In this document: piece by piece, positions 30,280 through 41,615 of the stretch | How the letters are laid out: every line of letters starts with the position of its first letter | Position numbering within the stretch: the first letter of the stretch is position 1 | Source of the DNA: Liopterus haemorrhoidalis | Lineage: Eukaryota; Arthropoda; Insecta; Coleoptera; Dytiscidae | NCBI GenBank assembly: GCA_963971575.1 | Contig: OZ020616.1 | Location: 30,484,306-30,548,305, forward strand | Reading direction: 5' to 3' | Length of the DNA: 64,000 nt | Notes under the pieces: model-generated | The model's database searches: none | What the model saw: only the letters and a program-made list of their open reading frames with translations | What the model was told of the DNA's origin: nothing | Made by a program: the position numbers and the translations under genes

Positions 30280-31865
30280 CATACGTGTACGATTTGGCAC
30301 GCAATATGTTGAGAAAAATATTTTATTTATTTTATAATAAAATTTCCAAAAAATATATAGAATTGAAAAATAGTATATTTATCCCTAATATACCTATATC
30401 TAAGTAAAATCTTCTGTATTCTTGCATCTCTTCAAAATCTGTCAAAAGATACATTTATCATTTATCATTTAAAATAGAAATGTATAAATTGACAACAAAT
30501 ATTCTTAGTAGACGCTTTAAAAATAATGATTATCTGGAAGAAATAGAAATACTTTCACTTCTTCAACGTGAAGAACTGTCACTAAGAAACAGTTAGAGTT
30601 AGCACTATATAAAGCCTTCCATTTTTAATTAATTAAAAAGCCAAATGAAGATATATTTCGAACATTCATAAAAGAATAACGTATATTGGGTTAACTTTTA
30701 GATTCTTTGTATATAATTAAACTCACCTCTCCTCAAGCAGGAGCGGACTATAGCCTAGGCAGACTAGACCTAGGGCCCGTATTTTTTATGATATTTTTTA
30801 CTCGTAGGGCTCGCAATGAGAATCTTGCTTAGAGCTCCGATTTTCCTTAGCCTGTTACTTTACTTAAGATGAACAAAATTACTATATATCCCATGATTTT
30901 AGTATAAAAAAAGTAAAGAAGTAGATTGGTCGACACTACGTTAGACGAGTTTTTTTTTTTTTTTTTTTTTCTTAAATATGTATTTTGTGGAACTTTTATT
31001 TTGTTGATAGTTATGAAACTATATTCAGTTATTCAGACAAACAAATAAATAATTATAATCTTAATTTGTTTTCCTGTAAAATAGCACCTATAACCATTAA
31101 GTTTAAAATTTTCAAATTTTCAAGAAGTATCGAGTATTCTCGAGAAATTTAATCTGATTTCTCGTGATAAAAAATTTGAGAAATTATAAACCCTAGCCAC
31201 AACTGATCATTCCCCGTTATACATACTACTATAATAATTATCAATATTTTTGCATCTGTAGCACACTTTTCAAGGATCAAAAACTTGGTGTGGAACCTAG
31301 TGTCCTGGAAAACCACTACCTTGGAATATAAACCCCCTAATGAATAGACCTGGCGCAACACGGTTAGGTCATGCCCTTTGCTGGCAACGGATAACATTGA
31401 ACAATGCTACGGATAGCGTTGTTGAGTATAAGAGATAAATAATAGAAAGGTTGATTTAAAAAATATAAATTAGTGTATATAAATATAATTATCCATTCTT
31501 TCCAAACAAATGTGCTGTTCGGATGTTACGTAAATAAATTATAATACATATATTAAACTTAAAGCTGCCATTGTGTTCAACGTTGTTAGTCAATGACCTC
31601 TCGTGGTTTTGTGAGGCCTGAAGCAAGACATTAAAATTGAGGCCTTTCAAAAGTATCTGGTAATTTAATTCATCACATGAGGCCTAGTTCTAGTTCTACC
31701 CACCGAAGGGCTGGCCCAAGTTAATTATTAATTTATATTTTTTTGGACATCTAAACTGCACTGCAATAAAAAACATTAATGCTTTATGGTAACAAAGTGT
31801 GGACAATAAACGACAGACAGAATGATAAACTATTTGTCACTGTGATCAGCTAGAATATCAAGGCT
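30280..31865. other. No gene recognised; weak hAT-like ends
   Basis: 30739-30850 starts GGAGCGGACTATAGCCTAGG, resembling the GCCGGAYTWWGCCTAGGC terminus also seen at 63797. 31590-31725 ends in a GGGCTGGCCC block of the same style. No paired ends or target duplications could be shown. Confidence 0.35.
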
Positions 31866-31869
31866 CGAT

Positions 31870-32060
31870 AAAGTTCAAAATAAAAGGATTCGGAAAGACT
31901 GACCAGGGAAAGACTTCCAAAGATACTGCATGGAATGCCAGCTGAGATGCAAAAGAGAAGCTCAAAGAATATATGGGTAAAAGAGGGCAGTAGCCTAAGG
32001 AAGAATATCTACCAAGAGACTGGAATGATCTGCAAGATTGGTGACTGAGAATTGGTGTTA
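31870..32060 (+). pseudogene. RTE-like LINE ORF2 tail, weak
   Basis: Frame-joined plus-strand text RLPKILHGMPAEMQKRSSKN then IWVK and RDWNDLQDW fits the 'R.PK..L.G...G.R.RGRP...W.D.V..DL ... W...A.DR..WR' tail of RTE-like LINEs. It is short and broken. Confidence 0.42.
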
Positions 32061-32099
32061 ATCGAATAACACTATAAAACCGGCATAATTATAATAAAT

Positions 32100-33937
32100 G
32101 CTAATAAAATAGAAAGACACACACTAAGTGAAAAAATATATAAGTTTTCGCATTTTTTACAGATTTTGATATGTGTTTTTGTCGTTAGATAACGGTTAGT
32201 GTAAGCAAAAAATGCTTTGTTTTGAAGAATTCTAACTATTTATTTGTGTGCATGTACGTAACATGCGGTTTTGAAATTAAAGTCTCAAAAGCCAGTTTCG
32301 CCGTGTATTCCTGTGCTGAAATTTCAAATATAGCCGCAGGTATATATTGAATTCTTGGGGAGTTTTATTCTTTTTCATAATGTTGAACAGAGCAGACTAC
32401 ATATTTTATTAAATCACACGGAGCAAGAATTGCAATAGCAGTATCGTTTTATTACAATGGGGGCTTAGCCTGGTCTTTGTATCACCTGTACATTAACATT
32501 TAGAATGGAGATAGACTTTGCGAACTTTTGCTTACCGATTATTATGCGTTCTTAACAAGAATTATTCCTTGCCGCATATTTCATTCCCGGAATATATTTC
32601 TCAGAAACGTTTTCTCAATAAGAATATTTATATACATTCTTTAAAGGAATTTTTTCATTATATTTTATAAGAAATACCTTCCTAATTTATATTGTATTGT
32701 GGGTTAGATTAATTGGTAAAGTTATATCAGGTTGGTGGATATTCTACATTGTTGCCGAACAGTATAGATAAAGGGTCACAGACTATAAACAATACAATTA
32801 TATTGATAATATGGAAATAATGTATATATAAGATGGATTTTACTAGTATTGGTTAAATAAATAAACAATTATTATTATTAAGGAACAATTTCTATACATC
32901 GCAAACAAATAATATGTTCGTAAAATGACACTGAAAAATAAATCGTCAAAAACAAAATTGTTGTCCTCCAGAAACAAAATATTATGTATGTTGAATAGAA
33001 GTATCCGAAATTCCCATGGTGAAACAAGATGTCAAAGAAATGAAACAAATGCTAGATTAGTTCTACCAAGCGATATCAAATAAAACTTAGTGGAATTTAC
33101 CTAGTATTTGTTTTATTTCTTTAAAACTTATGTGCCAACTGCCTTTTTTTCAACAGTTGATGGAAATATATTTACAATAAATATTACATCATAGATATAC
33201 CCGGCTCTATCACTGCCTGAAAATTTAATAAATTTCTGAACTTATTTAATGTATTATTTCAATAAATGAAACTGGTGCGGCTTTTTTTGCAGTGCATTTA
33301 TTATAGGAACACAAGGTTTCCCTAAATAATATTTATCTTCATCAGGTGCTGAAACGGCATTACAATAGTTACCATTATATTTTAAAAACAGTATATAAAT
33401 ATTTATCTGTTCTATTATAATACCTATACAATATGAGTGGACAAATTTGGTGTGTATCATCAAAGTGTCACCGAAATCGTAAGTATCAAATGTTCAGATG
33501 TTTATGATCATTCGAAGATGTAGAGATATAATGTTGTGTATCGACATCTGGCCCATGTAGTGCTGGTTAGGTAAATGGTATTTTATATACATTGAAATGT
33601 TAGATCGCAGATCGTTAGTGTACACATTGGTATTTGTGCTCCTAATATAATTCATAATTTATAACTATTTACTCGACGTATTAAATTGAGAGTTATACCG
33701 GTTAGTGCAGTTTTTAAAATCGAAATTTTTATAAACAATAATATTGTTACATCTTATCAATAATAAAATATATACACATTAATAGTTTAATTCAGTTTTT
33801 CACTTTAACTAACAAGTGATTAACCAACCTGTGCAAGTTCGTTCGCCGCTGAAGAACCAGTGTACGCCAAAAGTTTTACTCAGTGTCCATCGACATTTTT
33901 TTCAAAAATATATATAATATCTATTAAATAATTTTCT
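32100..33937. other. No gene; probably includes 5' UTR of the LINE
   Basis: AT-rich with no recognised ORF. The 5' UTR of the LINE at 33938 must lie within its last few hundred bases, but no target duplication could be matched to the 3' side, so the 5' border is open. Confidence 0.4.
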
Positions 33938-33964
33938 GTGAGGTGTTATAAAAATAATTCCATC

Positions 33965-34882
33965 ATGGCACCATCTCCTACGTGTTCAATATGCAGCCAA
34001 ATCGTCAGCCGAACCAATCCTGGAGTTCAGTGTGGCAAAAAATGCAAATTTTGGTTTCATCTTAAATGTATCAATTTACCAGCCAGCTTCGCAGATTACA
34101 AACCACCCCCTGGTGAGGCCTGGGCCTGCACTTCTTGCTGTAGCAATATGGCAAAAAATGCAGCTGATTTCGATCAATTTTCTGCCAAAATCACTGAACT
34201 ATTGGCAAATTTTACGACCTTAAAGGAGAAACAAGATACCATGTTGCATTCTATTGAATTCTGCTGCGAAAATATCGATGATTTCAACTCAAAAATTAAG
34301 GAATTAAATGTAGCCCTGAAAAAAATTGATTCTTTTGAAGAAAAAATTAAAAATCTAGAAGAAGAAAACTCCGAACTAAAATCTGAATTGGAAGATGTAA
34401 AACAATACTCCCGACGTAACAATATTGAAATAAATGGTGTGCCAGAATCAAGAAACGAAAATGTTGTGGAGGTTGTAAAAAATATAGGGACTGCTGTCGG
34501 AATTAATATTGATGAAAAAAGTATAGATGCATGTCATCGAGTACCTCGTATGTCAAAAGACAACAAACCTAAGGCCATTGTTGTTAAATTCATATCAAGA
34601 TTAACTAAGCAAAATGTAATTGCTTCAGTGAAATCTAAGAGATCAACGTTAACATCGGCAGCACTTGGATTTCAGCAACCATCTACTCCTATTTTCGTAA
34701 CGGATCATCTGACCCCAGCAAACAAAAAACTTCTGTTCGACACGAAAAAATTTTGCTATGAAAACCATTTTAAATTTGTGTGGGTAAATGACTGCAGAAT
34801 TTTAGTGCGTAAGGACGAGAACTCTAGAGTATTTCAAATAGCTAGTGTCAATAGTTTAAACAAGCTGCGTCAACAAGGGTAA
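33965..34882 (+). CDS. LINE ORF1 protein with PHD finger
   Basis: The frame opens at an ATG at 33938, but the ATG at 33965 has the better context (ATCATGG) and starts MAPSPTCSIC. Counting from 33938, a C4HC3 PHD finger uses C16, C19, C32, C36, H41, C44, C64 and C67. A Lys/Glu-rich coiled coil spans about residues 90-160 (KIKNLEEENSELKSELEDVK). The C-terminal part (QYSRRNNIEINGVPES, HRVPR, WVNDCRILVRK) resembles the FP25K/L1-ORF1-like domain of LINE ORF1 proteins. Expected role: bind element RNA, multimerise through the coiled coil and act as chaperone in the RNP. It precedes ORF2 by 49 bp in another frame; ORF2 would need reinitiation or similar. Confidence 0.93.
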   Translation: MAPSPTCSICSQIVSRTNPGVQCGKKCKFWFHLKCINLPASFADYKPPPGEAWACTSCCSNMAKNAADFDQFSAKITELLANFTTLKEKQDTMLHSIEFCCENIDDFNSKIKELNVALKKIDSFEEKIKNLEEENSELKSELEDVKQYSRRNNIEINGVPESRNENVVEVVKNIGTAVGINIDEKSIDACHRVPRMSKDNKPKAIVVKFISRLTKQNVIASVKSKRSTLTSAALGFQQPSTPIFVTDHLTPANKKLLFDTKKFCYENHFKFVWVNDCRILVRKDENSRVFQIASVNSLNKLRQQG

Positions 34883-34931
34883 TGTAATGTATACTTCTAA
34901 GTTTTTTTCCCTCTAAATATATGATTTCATA

Positions 34932-37790
34932 ATGTCAGTTTTAAAAAATTCTCTTTCATGTTATTTTCAAAATGTTCGAGGCCTAAGAACTAAAATCAGT
35001 GACATATACAAAAATACCTCATCTCACGAATATGATATAATAATACTTGTTGAAACTTGGTTAAATGACAATATCGATAATAGTGAATTGTTTGACAATG
35101 GTTATTATACTTTTAGAAGAGATCGAGATGTGCACACTTCTTTTAAAAAAGATGGAGGTGGTGTTCTCATTGCCACCTCTAAAAACCTTATAGTAAAAAA
35201 AAATCCTAACTGGAACACTAATTGTTGCGAGGATTTATGGATATCTATTTCTCTACCTGGCTTAACATCCAAACTTTATATATGTACCGTCTATCTACCT
35301 AGTTATAAAACTCTGACAGAATTAAACATTTTTGTCGACAATGTAGTAAATCTTTGCAACACACACCCTGATGATAAATTTTTAATAATAGGGGATTTTA
35401 ACTTACCAAACATTTCATGGACAGTTAAAGAAAACGTCAGTTACTTGAATCCGTCAGTTCTCACTGATCTTAAATCTTCCCTTTTCTTAGACTGTTTTTC
35501 TCTAACTAATTTACATCAATTTAATTCTTACAGTAATTGCGATAACAATATTTTAGACTTAGTTTTATCAAACAATGAAAATTTAATAGTAAATGATTGT
35601 AACAATCCCCTTGTTAACATTGATAAATATCACAAACCACTTGACATTTTATACAGTTTAGAGAAAAATGCTTTTCCAAATAAGCATAATTTTAAAAAGC
35701 GCGATTTTTATAAAGCTAACTACGATAATTTGAACACCGACTTAGCTTTGATAAATTGGTCGGAACAGTTTGTATCTGAAGACGTTAATCATGTTCTATA
35801 TAAATTCTACAATATAATAAATAGTATGATTGACAAACATGTTCCTTACAAAAAAAATAAAAATACATGTTTTCCTAAATGGTACAAATCATCTACTATA
35901 AAAATTACGAAAGAAAAAAACAAGTTCCATAAAAAATGGAAATTATATAATCAAGCTTCGGATTATAATTCTTTTTCCATATTAAGACGACGCTTGAAAA
36001 TTGCCATTAATAAAGACTATAAAGACTGGATAGATCACACTGAAAAAAGCATTATTGCTGAACCTAAAAAATTCTGGTCTTTTATAACATCTAAAAAATC
36101 AAAAAGTGTCATTCCCAAGAAGGTTAACTTTTTTGATGCTCAGGCAAATGATACTAGTGCAGTGTGTGAACTCTTTAATAAATTTTTTAAATCATCTTTC
36201 GAACCCAAAATTTCAGTAAACATAAACCAAAATAATGAAAAAACTTGTGGTGAAATAAATTTGAATTTTATAAGTGAAGAAATAATTTTAAATAAATTGA
36301 ATCAAATCGATATTAGTAAAGGCAGCGGCGCTGATAATATACCCGCAACTTTCTTTAAAAAATGTTCATTTTCTTTAAGTGAGCCATTATTTATAATCTA
36401 TAACAAATCTCTGAATAAAGGCACCTTTCCAGATATTTGGAAAAAAGCACTAATAACACCTATACATAAAAGCGGTTCACTTACCGATGTAAGCAACTAC
36501 AGACCAATTTCTAAACTTAACATACTTGCTAAAATATTTGAAAGCATTGTAACAGATTTTCTATCAAGAAAATTGAAACAATTAATTATACCCCAACAAC
36601 ATGGTTTCTGCAGCAAACGTTCAACATTAACTAATTTACTCCCATATTCAGAATTTATTAGCTCTACTCTTGATGCCTCTGGACAGGTAGATGTCGTGTA
36701 TACCGATTTTCAAAAAGCATTTGACAAAATTAATCACGATCTACTTGTTCAGAAATTAATTGAAATCGGTATACATGGCAACTTATTGAGGTGGCTCGAA
36801 AGTTACATCGGGAATAGATCACAAGCTGTAGCAATTAATGGTGGCATCTCAGATTTCATAACTATAACCTCCGGTGTTCCCCAGGGGTCGCATTTAGGGC
36901 CGTTCCTGTTCATTATTTATATTAACGATATTCATACTATTATAAAAAAATCAAATTTTCTGTTATTTGCAGACGACCTTAAAATCTATAGGAAAATATC
37001 TTGTATCCAAGATTGCGAAGATCTTAACAACGACCTAAAACATTTACATTCATACTGCTCTGCAAACTATCTTTATCTAAATTTTAAAAAATGTCACAGT
37101 ATATCATTCACTAGAAAACGGTTCCCCATCAAATTTAAATATCAGTTAAATAATACACCCCTGATTGAGGTTAATACAATGAAAGATTTAGGAATTCATT
37201 TTGATTCAAAATTCAAATTTGACTACCATGTAGCAACATTAACTAAATCAGCATTCAAACAACTTGGCTTTATCATGCGTTCATGTAAACATTTTTCGAA
37301 ATCTAAGAGTATAATAACTATATACAAGTCATTAGTTTGTAGTAAGTTAGAGTATAATTGTTTAATTTGGAATCCGCAATATGCTATTTATTCAAACAAG
37401 ATTGAAAGCATTCAAAAACGCTTTTTAAGGTATTTAGATTATAAATTTGATTGCAATACTCCATCTAATTATGATGTTCAATTAAACAGATATAACCTAC
37501 ATACCTTGAAAGACCGTAGAACTAAATTAGAGATGAATTTTGTCTTTAAAATTGTAAATAGTATGATTGATGCTCAAGATATTTTGAGTCTGATAAACTT
37601 TAATGTACCAGCTACAAATCTGAGGCAAATAAATACGTTTTACTCTGGAAACTATCATACAAATATTAGACAGAATTCACCTCTTAATAGAACTATGTGC
37701 ACATTTAACCATCACTTTAATACTTGCGATATATTTTTTCTGTCATTTTCTGCCTTTAAAAAACTAGTGGAATGTAAATTGAGAGCTTAA
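34932..37790 (+). CDS. LINE ORF2: APE endonuclease and reverse transcriptase
   Basis: 952 residues, no interruption. Endonuclease landmarks: QNVRG (N14), VETW (E41), GDFN (D155, N157), LDLVLS (D209) and KYHKP (H234, where many families have SDH). The reverse transcriptase follows with FADD (D681, D682) as the catalytic pair, TDFQKAFD (D592) as the first aspartate, SGVPQGSHLGPFLF and YRPIS. The post-RT region has LEYNCLIWNP and IESIQKRFLRYLD. No RNase H and no C-terminal zinc knuckle are seen. The enzyme would nick genomic DNA and copy the RNA there (target-primed reverse transcription). All core residues look present, so activity is plausible. Confidence 0.97.
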   Translation: MSVLKNSLSCYFQNVRGLRTKISDIYKNTSSHEYDIIILVETWLNDNIDNSELFDNGYYTFRRDRDVHTSFKKDGGGVLIATSKNLIVKKNPNWNTNCCEDLWISISLPGLTSKLYICTVYLPSYKTLTELNIFVDNVVNLCNTHPDDKFLIIGDFNLPNISWTVKENVSYLNPSVLTDLKSSLFLDCFSLTNLHQFNSYSNCDNNILDLVLSNNENLIVNDCNNPLVNIDKYHKPLDILYSLEKNAFPNKHNFKKRDFYKANYDNLNTDLALINWSEQFVSEDVNHVLYKFYNIINSMIDKHVPYKKNKNTCFPKWYKSSTIKITKEKNKFHKKWKLYNQASDYNSFSILRRRLKIAINKDYKDWIDHTEKSIIAEPKKFWSFITSKKSKSVIPKKVNFFDAQANDTSAVCELFNKFFKSSFEPKISVNINQNNEKTCGEINLNFISEEIILNKLNQIDISKGSGADNIPATFFKKCSFSLSEPLFIIYNKSLNKGTFPDIWKKALITPIHKSGSLTDVSNYRPISKLNILAKIFESIVTDFLSRKLKQLIIPQQHGFCSKRSTLTNLLPYSEFISSTLDASGQVDVVYTDFQKAFDKINHDLLVQKLIEIGIHGNLLRWLESYIGNRSQAVAINGGISDFITITSGVPQGSHLGPFLFIIYINDIHTIIKKSNFLLFADDLKIYRKISCIQDCEDLNNDLKHLHSYCSANYLYLNFKKCHSISFTRKRFPIKFKYQLNNTPLIEVNTMKDLGIHFDSKFKFDYHVATLTKSAFKQLGFIMRSCKHFSKSKSIITIYKSLVCSKLEYNCLIWNPQYAIYSNKIESIQKRFLRYLDYKFDCNTPSNYDVQLNRYNLHTLKDRRTKLEMNFVFKIVNSMIDAQDILSLINFNVPATNLRQINTFYSGNYHTNIRQNSPLNRTMCTFNHHFNTCDIFFLSFSAFKKLVECKLRA

Positions 37791-38001
37791 CTCAACGATA
37801 TGTATTATATTTATATGTAAAAAAAAAAAAAACTCTTTTTGTTGTATTAATTTTTTATGTAAATATTTTTCTTTTTTATTAATTGTATCATTGTATTTAT
37901 AATTAATATCTAATTGTAAATTTTTCGTGGAGGTCTATAGGAACTATGTTCTGTTTGACCACCCAAACAATAAATAAATAAATAAATAAATAAATAAATA
38001 T
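37791..38001 (+). repeat. LINE 3' UTR and (TAAA)n tail
   Basis: A short 3' UTR with an A12 tract near 37820 and the GGAGGTCTATAGGAACTATG block at about 37929. It ends in about eight TAAA units at 37969-38001. Simple-repeat ends rather than poly(A) suit CR1-like target-primed integration. Confidence 0.85.
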
Positions 38002-38229
38002 AATAAAGCTCTCTCTATCTGTTGTTTTCATCTATCATCTATTGGCATATTCGAATGTACTCTAACAGTCTCGGGGTACTATGATGAGAAAAGCGTACGG
38101 TGCGGGGGGTAGCCAGTAACGTAATAGTAGACTGTAGATTTTGATTTGTCTATATAACATAATACTAAAAATTGTTGTTAACATATCGTATTTCGATTCG
38201 ATAAGCTGGGATTGATTCATTATTTTTGT

Positions 38230-38545
38230 GATTATTATCAAAACTTTTGGCTTTCAATTTGATCAATATTTGCGGAGTTACGAGAATACATTCAAAAACT
38301 AAAATTGTTAAGTATCTTCTTTATTATTGACTTAATACCAAAAAAGTATAACAAAAATTGTTTATAACAAGAAAACAATATTTTTGTGTTGTATGCGTTA
38401 TTTCATTTAGGTGATTATTTACACAGGGGTGTTTCGAAGGAACACCGTAAAAGAGAACTTTTAAAATATCTCACTTGTTATTAACTTAATAACTTAACAC
38501 CGTAAAAGTAAAATCCTGAAATATCTCAGTTATTGTTTAATTTTC
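38230..38545 (+). repeat. Internal fragment of Helitron-like family B
   Basis: Matches 17800-18130 in order: TTTATTATTGACTTAATACC, AACAAAAATTGTTTATAACA and AAGAAAACAATATTTTTGTG, then a second CTCACTTGTTATTAACTTAA unit. Neither end of the element is present. Confidence 0.55.
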
Positions 38546-39675
38546 CTCAAAATTGTGTATTACAAAATATGTAAAATTCTTTCAGTGGTGTATAGTTTAG
38601 ACGTTCTTGAGTGTCATAGGCTATATTAGTGTTTTTCAATCAGAAAGACGCAACCCGCTGTTGTGCCTCAAAAACAAATTAATGGGCAGATTTGAAAAAT
38701 TCTTTTAGTGGTGAATATATTAGACTTTGTGTGCGCAAAAGTAAATTAATGAACTGTTTTTGTTTTGTGTTTAATGAATTTTCAGTTTTATAAACAATAA
38801 TATTTTTTTGTCACGGGTCACCAGAAATTGTTTTCCAGGCCGTTGGCGACCCATAAGTCACTACCTACAGATAGTGGATCAATGTTCATTTATTGTATTA
38901 TAGAGATATGTTACATAGTTTTCTATAATCTTAGATAGAGAAAATAATTTCCATAGTAAATTACAATAGTCACTCAAAAATCTTTTAGTGGAAAATACAA
39001 TCTATATGTCCAAAACATTTCTGGAGTAATATAATTTATCAATTTTCTTGACATCTAGGGTCAACAACACTGTGTTTATTTCATTTTAAGAGAATAGCAC
39101 ATACTGCAGTACAAACTTCATGAAAAATTTCCAACTTGCTCGTCTTAGGAAAACTTTTATAAGGATATTGAAGCAAACAATTTTTGCGTGCAAACCGGAC
39201 ATAAAACAGGAAATTAAACTTTTGCACTTTGATAAAGTTTTATTTAAAATCTAGTTTCTTAAAGTTTTATAAAAATTTAAGAAGGAAACCTACGTAATGA
39301 ACTTGTTGAATCTCGAATCTCTGCTATACTGAATGCCCGCAAAACTTCTTGTGTTGACAGCAAAACCAATTTTAATTTTACGTCACTCTTTCAAGTATAA
39401 TAATCTTTAAACGTACAGTAAATATACTGTTCCACGTGTAAGCAATGTTTAGATTAAAATTGTGGTTTGCAATATTTAAAACGTTTTTAAAAATTTGCTT
39501 TATACAGACTTACACGCCCATTTAGGCGTTGGGAACCTATTATTTATTTATTTATTATTAACAGTATTTGTACTATTATTAAATTACATGTTTCTTCTAA
39601 AATTTAAATCCTACTTGTCATTATAATATACCGAAAACTACAGGCAAGGTTTGGAACATTGGTATGTTACTTCAC
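38546..39675. other. No gene; possible hAT trace at 38630-38860
   Basis: GTGTTTTTCAATCAG near 38632 and GGTCACCAGAAATTG...GGCGACCCATAAGTCAC up to 38860 have the style of decayed hAT ends without matching duplication. The tract near 39541 (TTATTTATTTATTTATT) may be a LINE or SINE tail on the minus strand. Otherwise nothing. Confidence 0.3.
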
Positions 39676-39679
39676 TTAA

Positions 39680-40440
39680 GGCGGCGCACAACCCTATAGT
39701 TCTGAATAGTTTCTTATACAAAACTAATAATCTGAAATAAAATTAATAATAATCTATACATCAAAATTTGCAGCGAATTTTTATCTATCTAATAGGATGT
39801 TTTAAATTGTAGAAAAAACTGTCATGTAATTGTAAATAAGCAAATTGCATAATGGACGCCGTCTTGTAAACCAATCGATGCATATTTGCGTACGATGCGG
39901 CAAATTGTAGCTAAAGCTTCATTCTACAAAAAAGTTTTGAGTCATTTTGTTCTATTGTGAAAGCTACTTATAGTTATTGTAGTTAGTAGTCTATATTTGC
40001 CGCCATCTTGAATCTGTCGCGGTTTTCAAAATAGGTGTTAGGAGTAAAAATGATTTAATTTTTGTGAAGAATACATGTACCAAGTGGCATTCCATTATCA
40101 TCAAGTATAATATTTTTCGACGAGGGTTCTAAACTATAAGTAATCAAGTCGAAAAAATTGTTGACATATTATTTGAACATTTCTACACAACGCTATATAA
40201 ATATAAAAGTTTTTTGACACGCATAAATAGATTTAAAAAATTACAGAACTTTGTTGCTGATGTCAATTATTAAGTTATTGAGCGATAATATTTTTACAAT
40301 AAATGCTTCTGTAATTAAAAATATCCTATTAGAGAGATAAAAATTCGATGCAAAATTTGATGTATAGATTGATACTAATTTTATTTCAGAATATTAGTTT
40401 TGTATAAGAAATTGGTAACTTCTGGGGGTTATACGCAGCC
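39680..40440 (+). mobile_element. TTAA-flanked element, copy 1 (761 bp)
   Basis: Flanked by TTAA (39676-39679 and 40441-40444). Starts GGCGGCGCACAACCC and ends GGGGTTATACGCAGCC; the termini extend into ~120-bp inverted repeats (TTTCTTATACAAAACTAATA / inverse). TTAA duplications are used by piggyBac and Kolobok transposons; the ends are not typical piggyBac CCC..., so the superfamily is left open. No transposase, so non-autonomous. A short open stretch (CRHLESVAVFKIGV) is shared with the other two copies. Confidence 0.85.
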
Positions 40441-40556
40441 TTAAAGCTCCGTTTCCTACGCCTACGTAGTTCCGTATTATTAAAGAAGAGTTGGACATTT
40501 CGGCTCAGTTTGCGGAACCGACCCAGTATACAGTTCCCCGAAAACCAGCTCCTTAA

Positions 40557-41310
40557 GGCTGCGTATAACCCCCAAAGGGTACTAGTTTCTTATACAAAAC
40601 GAACAATCTGAAATAAAATTAGTATCAATCTATACATCAAATTTTGCTCCGAATTTTTATCTATCTAATAGGATATTTTTAATTGTAAAAACATTTATTG
40701 TAAAAATATTATCGCTCAATAACTTAAAAATAGACATCAGCGATATTTTTCTATAATTTTTTAAATCTATTTGTGGGTTTCGAATAACCTCTATATTTAT
40801 ATAGTTTTGTGTAGAAATGTTGAAATAATACGTCAACATTTTTTCAACTTGATTACTTATAGTTAAGAACCTTCGTCGAAAAATATTATATTTGATGATA
40901 ATGGAATGCCACTTGGTACACGTATTCTTCAAGAAAATTAGATCATTTTTACCCGTAACACCTATTTTGAAAACCGCGGCAGATTCAAGATGGCGGCAAA
41001 AATATACTACCAAGTACAATAACTATAAGTAGTTTTCACAATAGAGCAAAATAGCTAAAAACACATTTGTAGAATGAAGCTTTAACTACAATTTGCCGCA
41101 TCGTACGCAAATCGATTGGTTTGCAAGATAGCGTCTATAATGCAATTTGCTTATTTACAATTACATAAGAGTTTTTTCTACAGTTAAAAATATCCTATTA
41201 GATATATAAAAATTCTCTGCATATTTTGATATATAAATTGTTATTAATTTTATTTCCGATTATTAATTTTGTATAAGAAATTATTGGTAACTATAGGGTT
41301 GTGCGCCGCC
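40557..41310 (-). mobile_element. TTAA-flanked element, copy 2 (754 bp)
   Basis: TTAA at 40553-40556 and 41311-41314. It is the inverted partner of copy 1. Starts GGCTGCGTATAACCCCC and ends GGGTTGTGCGCCGCC. The minus strand has a 120-codon open stretch (41019-40657) containing CRHLESAAVFKIGVTGKND and CTKWHSIIIKYNIFRRRF. I doubt it is translated. Confidence 0.85.
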
Positions 41311-41395
41311 TTAAAACGTTAGTCAGTTTCTCCACCTAATCTTCAACACGATTGTTAGTTTCCAAAATGCACGTGGTACGTCTTCTACTGACGCA

Positions 41396-41604
41396 TTTTT
41401 TTTTTTTTAATATTTTTTATTAAATACTTAGCTCTTAGGCCATGAGCCAGTAGATTTTTTGTTTTTCAAAATATTACAGAATTTGACGATTCTACAATTT
41501 TGGACAACACAAATATTCATGGCATAATTGGGATTAGAATCCAAGCCTCCATGGCCTCGAAGTTAGTGCATCGCTACACTAACCAATGCGCCACGGTAAT
41601 CGGC
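41396..41604 (-). mobile_element. tRNA-derived SINE-like element, 209 bp
   Basis: On the minus strand an A-box-like GTGGCGCATTGG at the start and a B-box-like GGATTCTAATCCC are spaced as in a tRNA with a long variable arm. The 3' end is an A-rich tail (poly-T at 41396). The flanks ACTGAC(T)GCA on both sides resemble a ~10-bp duplication with one indel. It is a different family from the SINE at 17521. Confidence 0.68.
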
Positions 41605-41615
41605 AACTGACTGCA

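Larger units (their letters stand above)
33938..38001 (+). mobile_element. Intact CR1/Jockey-group LINE
   Basis: Two long uninterrupted ORFs lie in the correct order with a 49-bp gap: ORF1 (PHD finger, coiled coil, nucleic-acid-binding C-terminus) and ORF2 (APE endonuclease plus reverse transcriptase). A ~180-bp 3' UTR and a (TAAA)n tail follow. The lack of any stop in ~1270 codons, in a window where every other transposon gene is broken, indicates recent insertion and possible activity. The PHD-type ORF1 and absence of RNase H place it with CR1/Jockey-group elements; I do not commit to a family. The 5' UTR extends upstream to an undetermined point. Confidence 0.93.
39676..41314. repeat. 1.6-kb imperfect palindrome of two TTAA elements
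   Basis: The copies at 39680-40440 and 40557-41310 are inverted to each other around a 108-bp spacer. Their arms look roughly 85-90% alike by eye. The outermost ends (GGCGGCGCACAACCC) face outwards on both sides. A transcript through the region could fold into a long hairpin. Confidence 0.9.
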
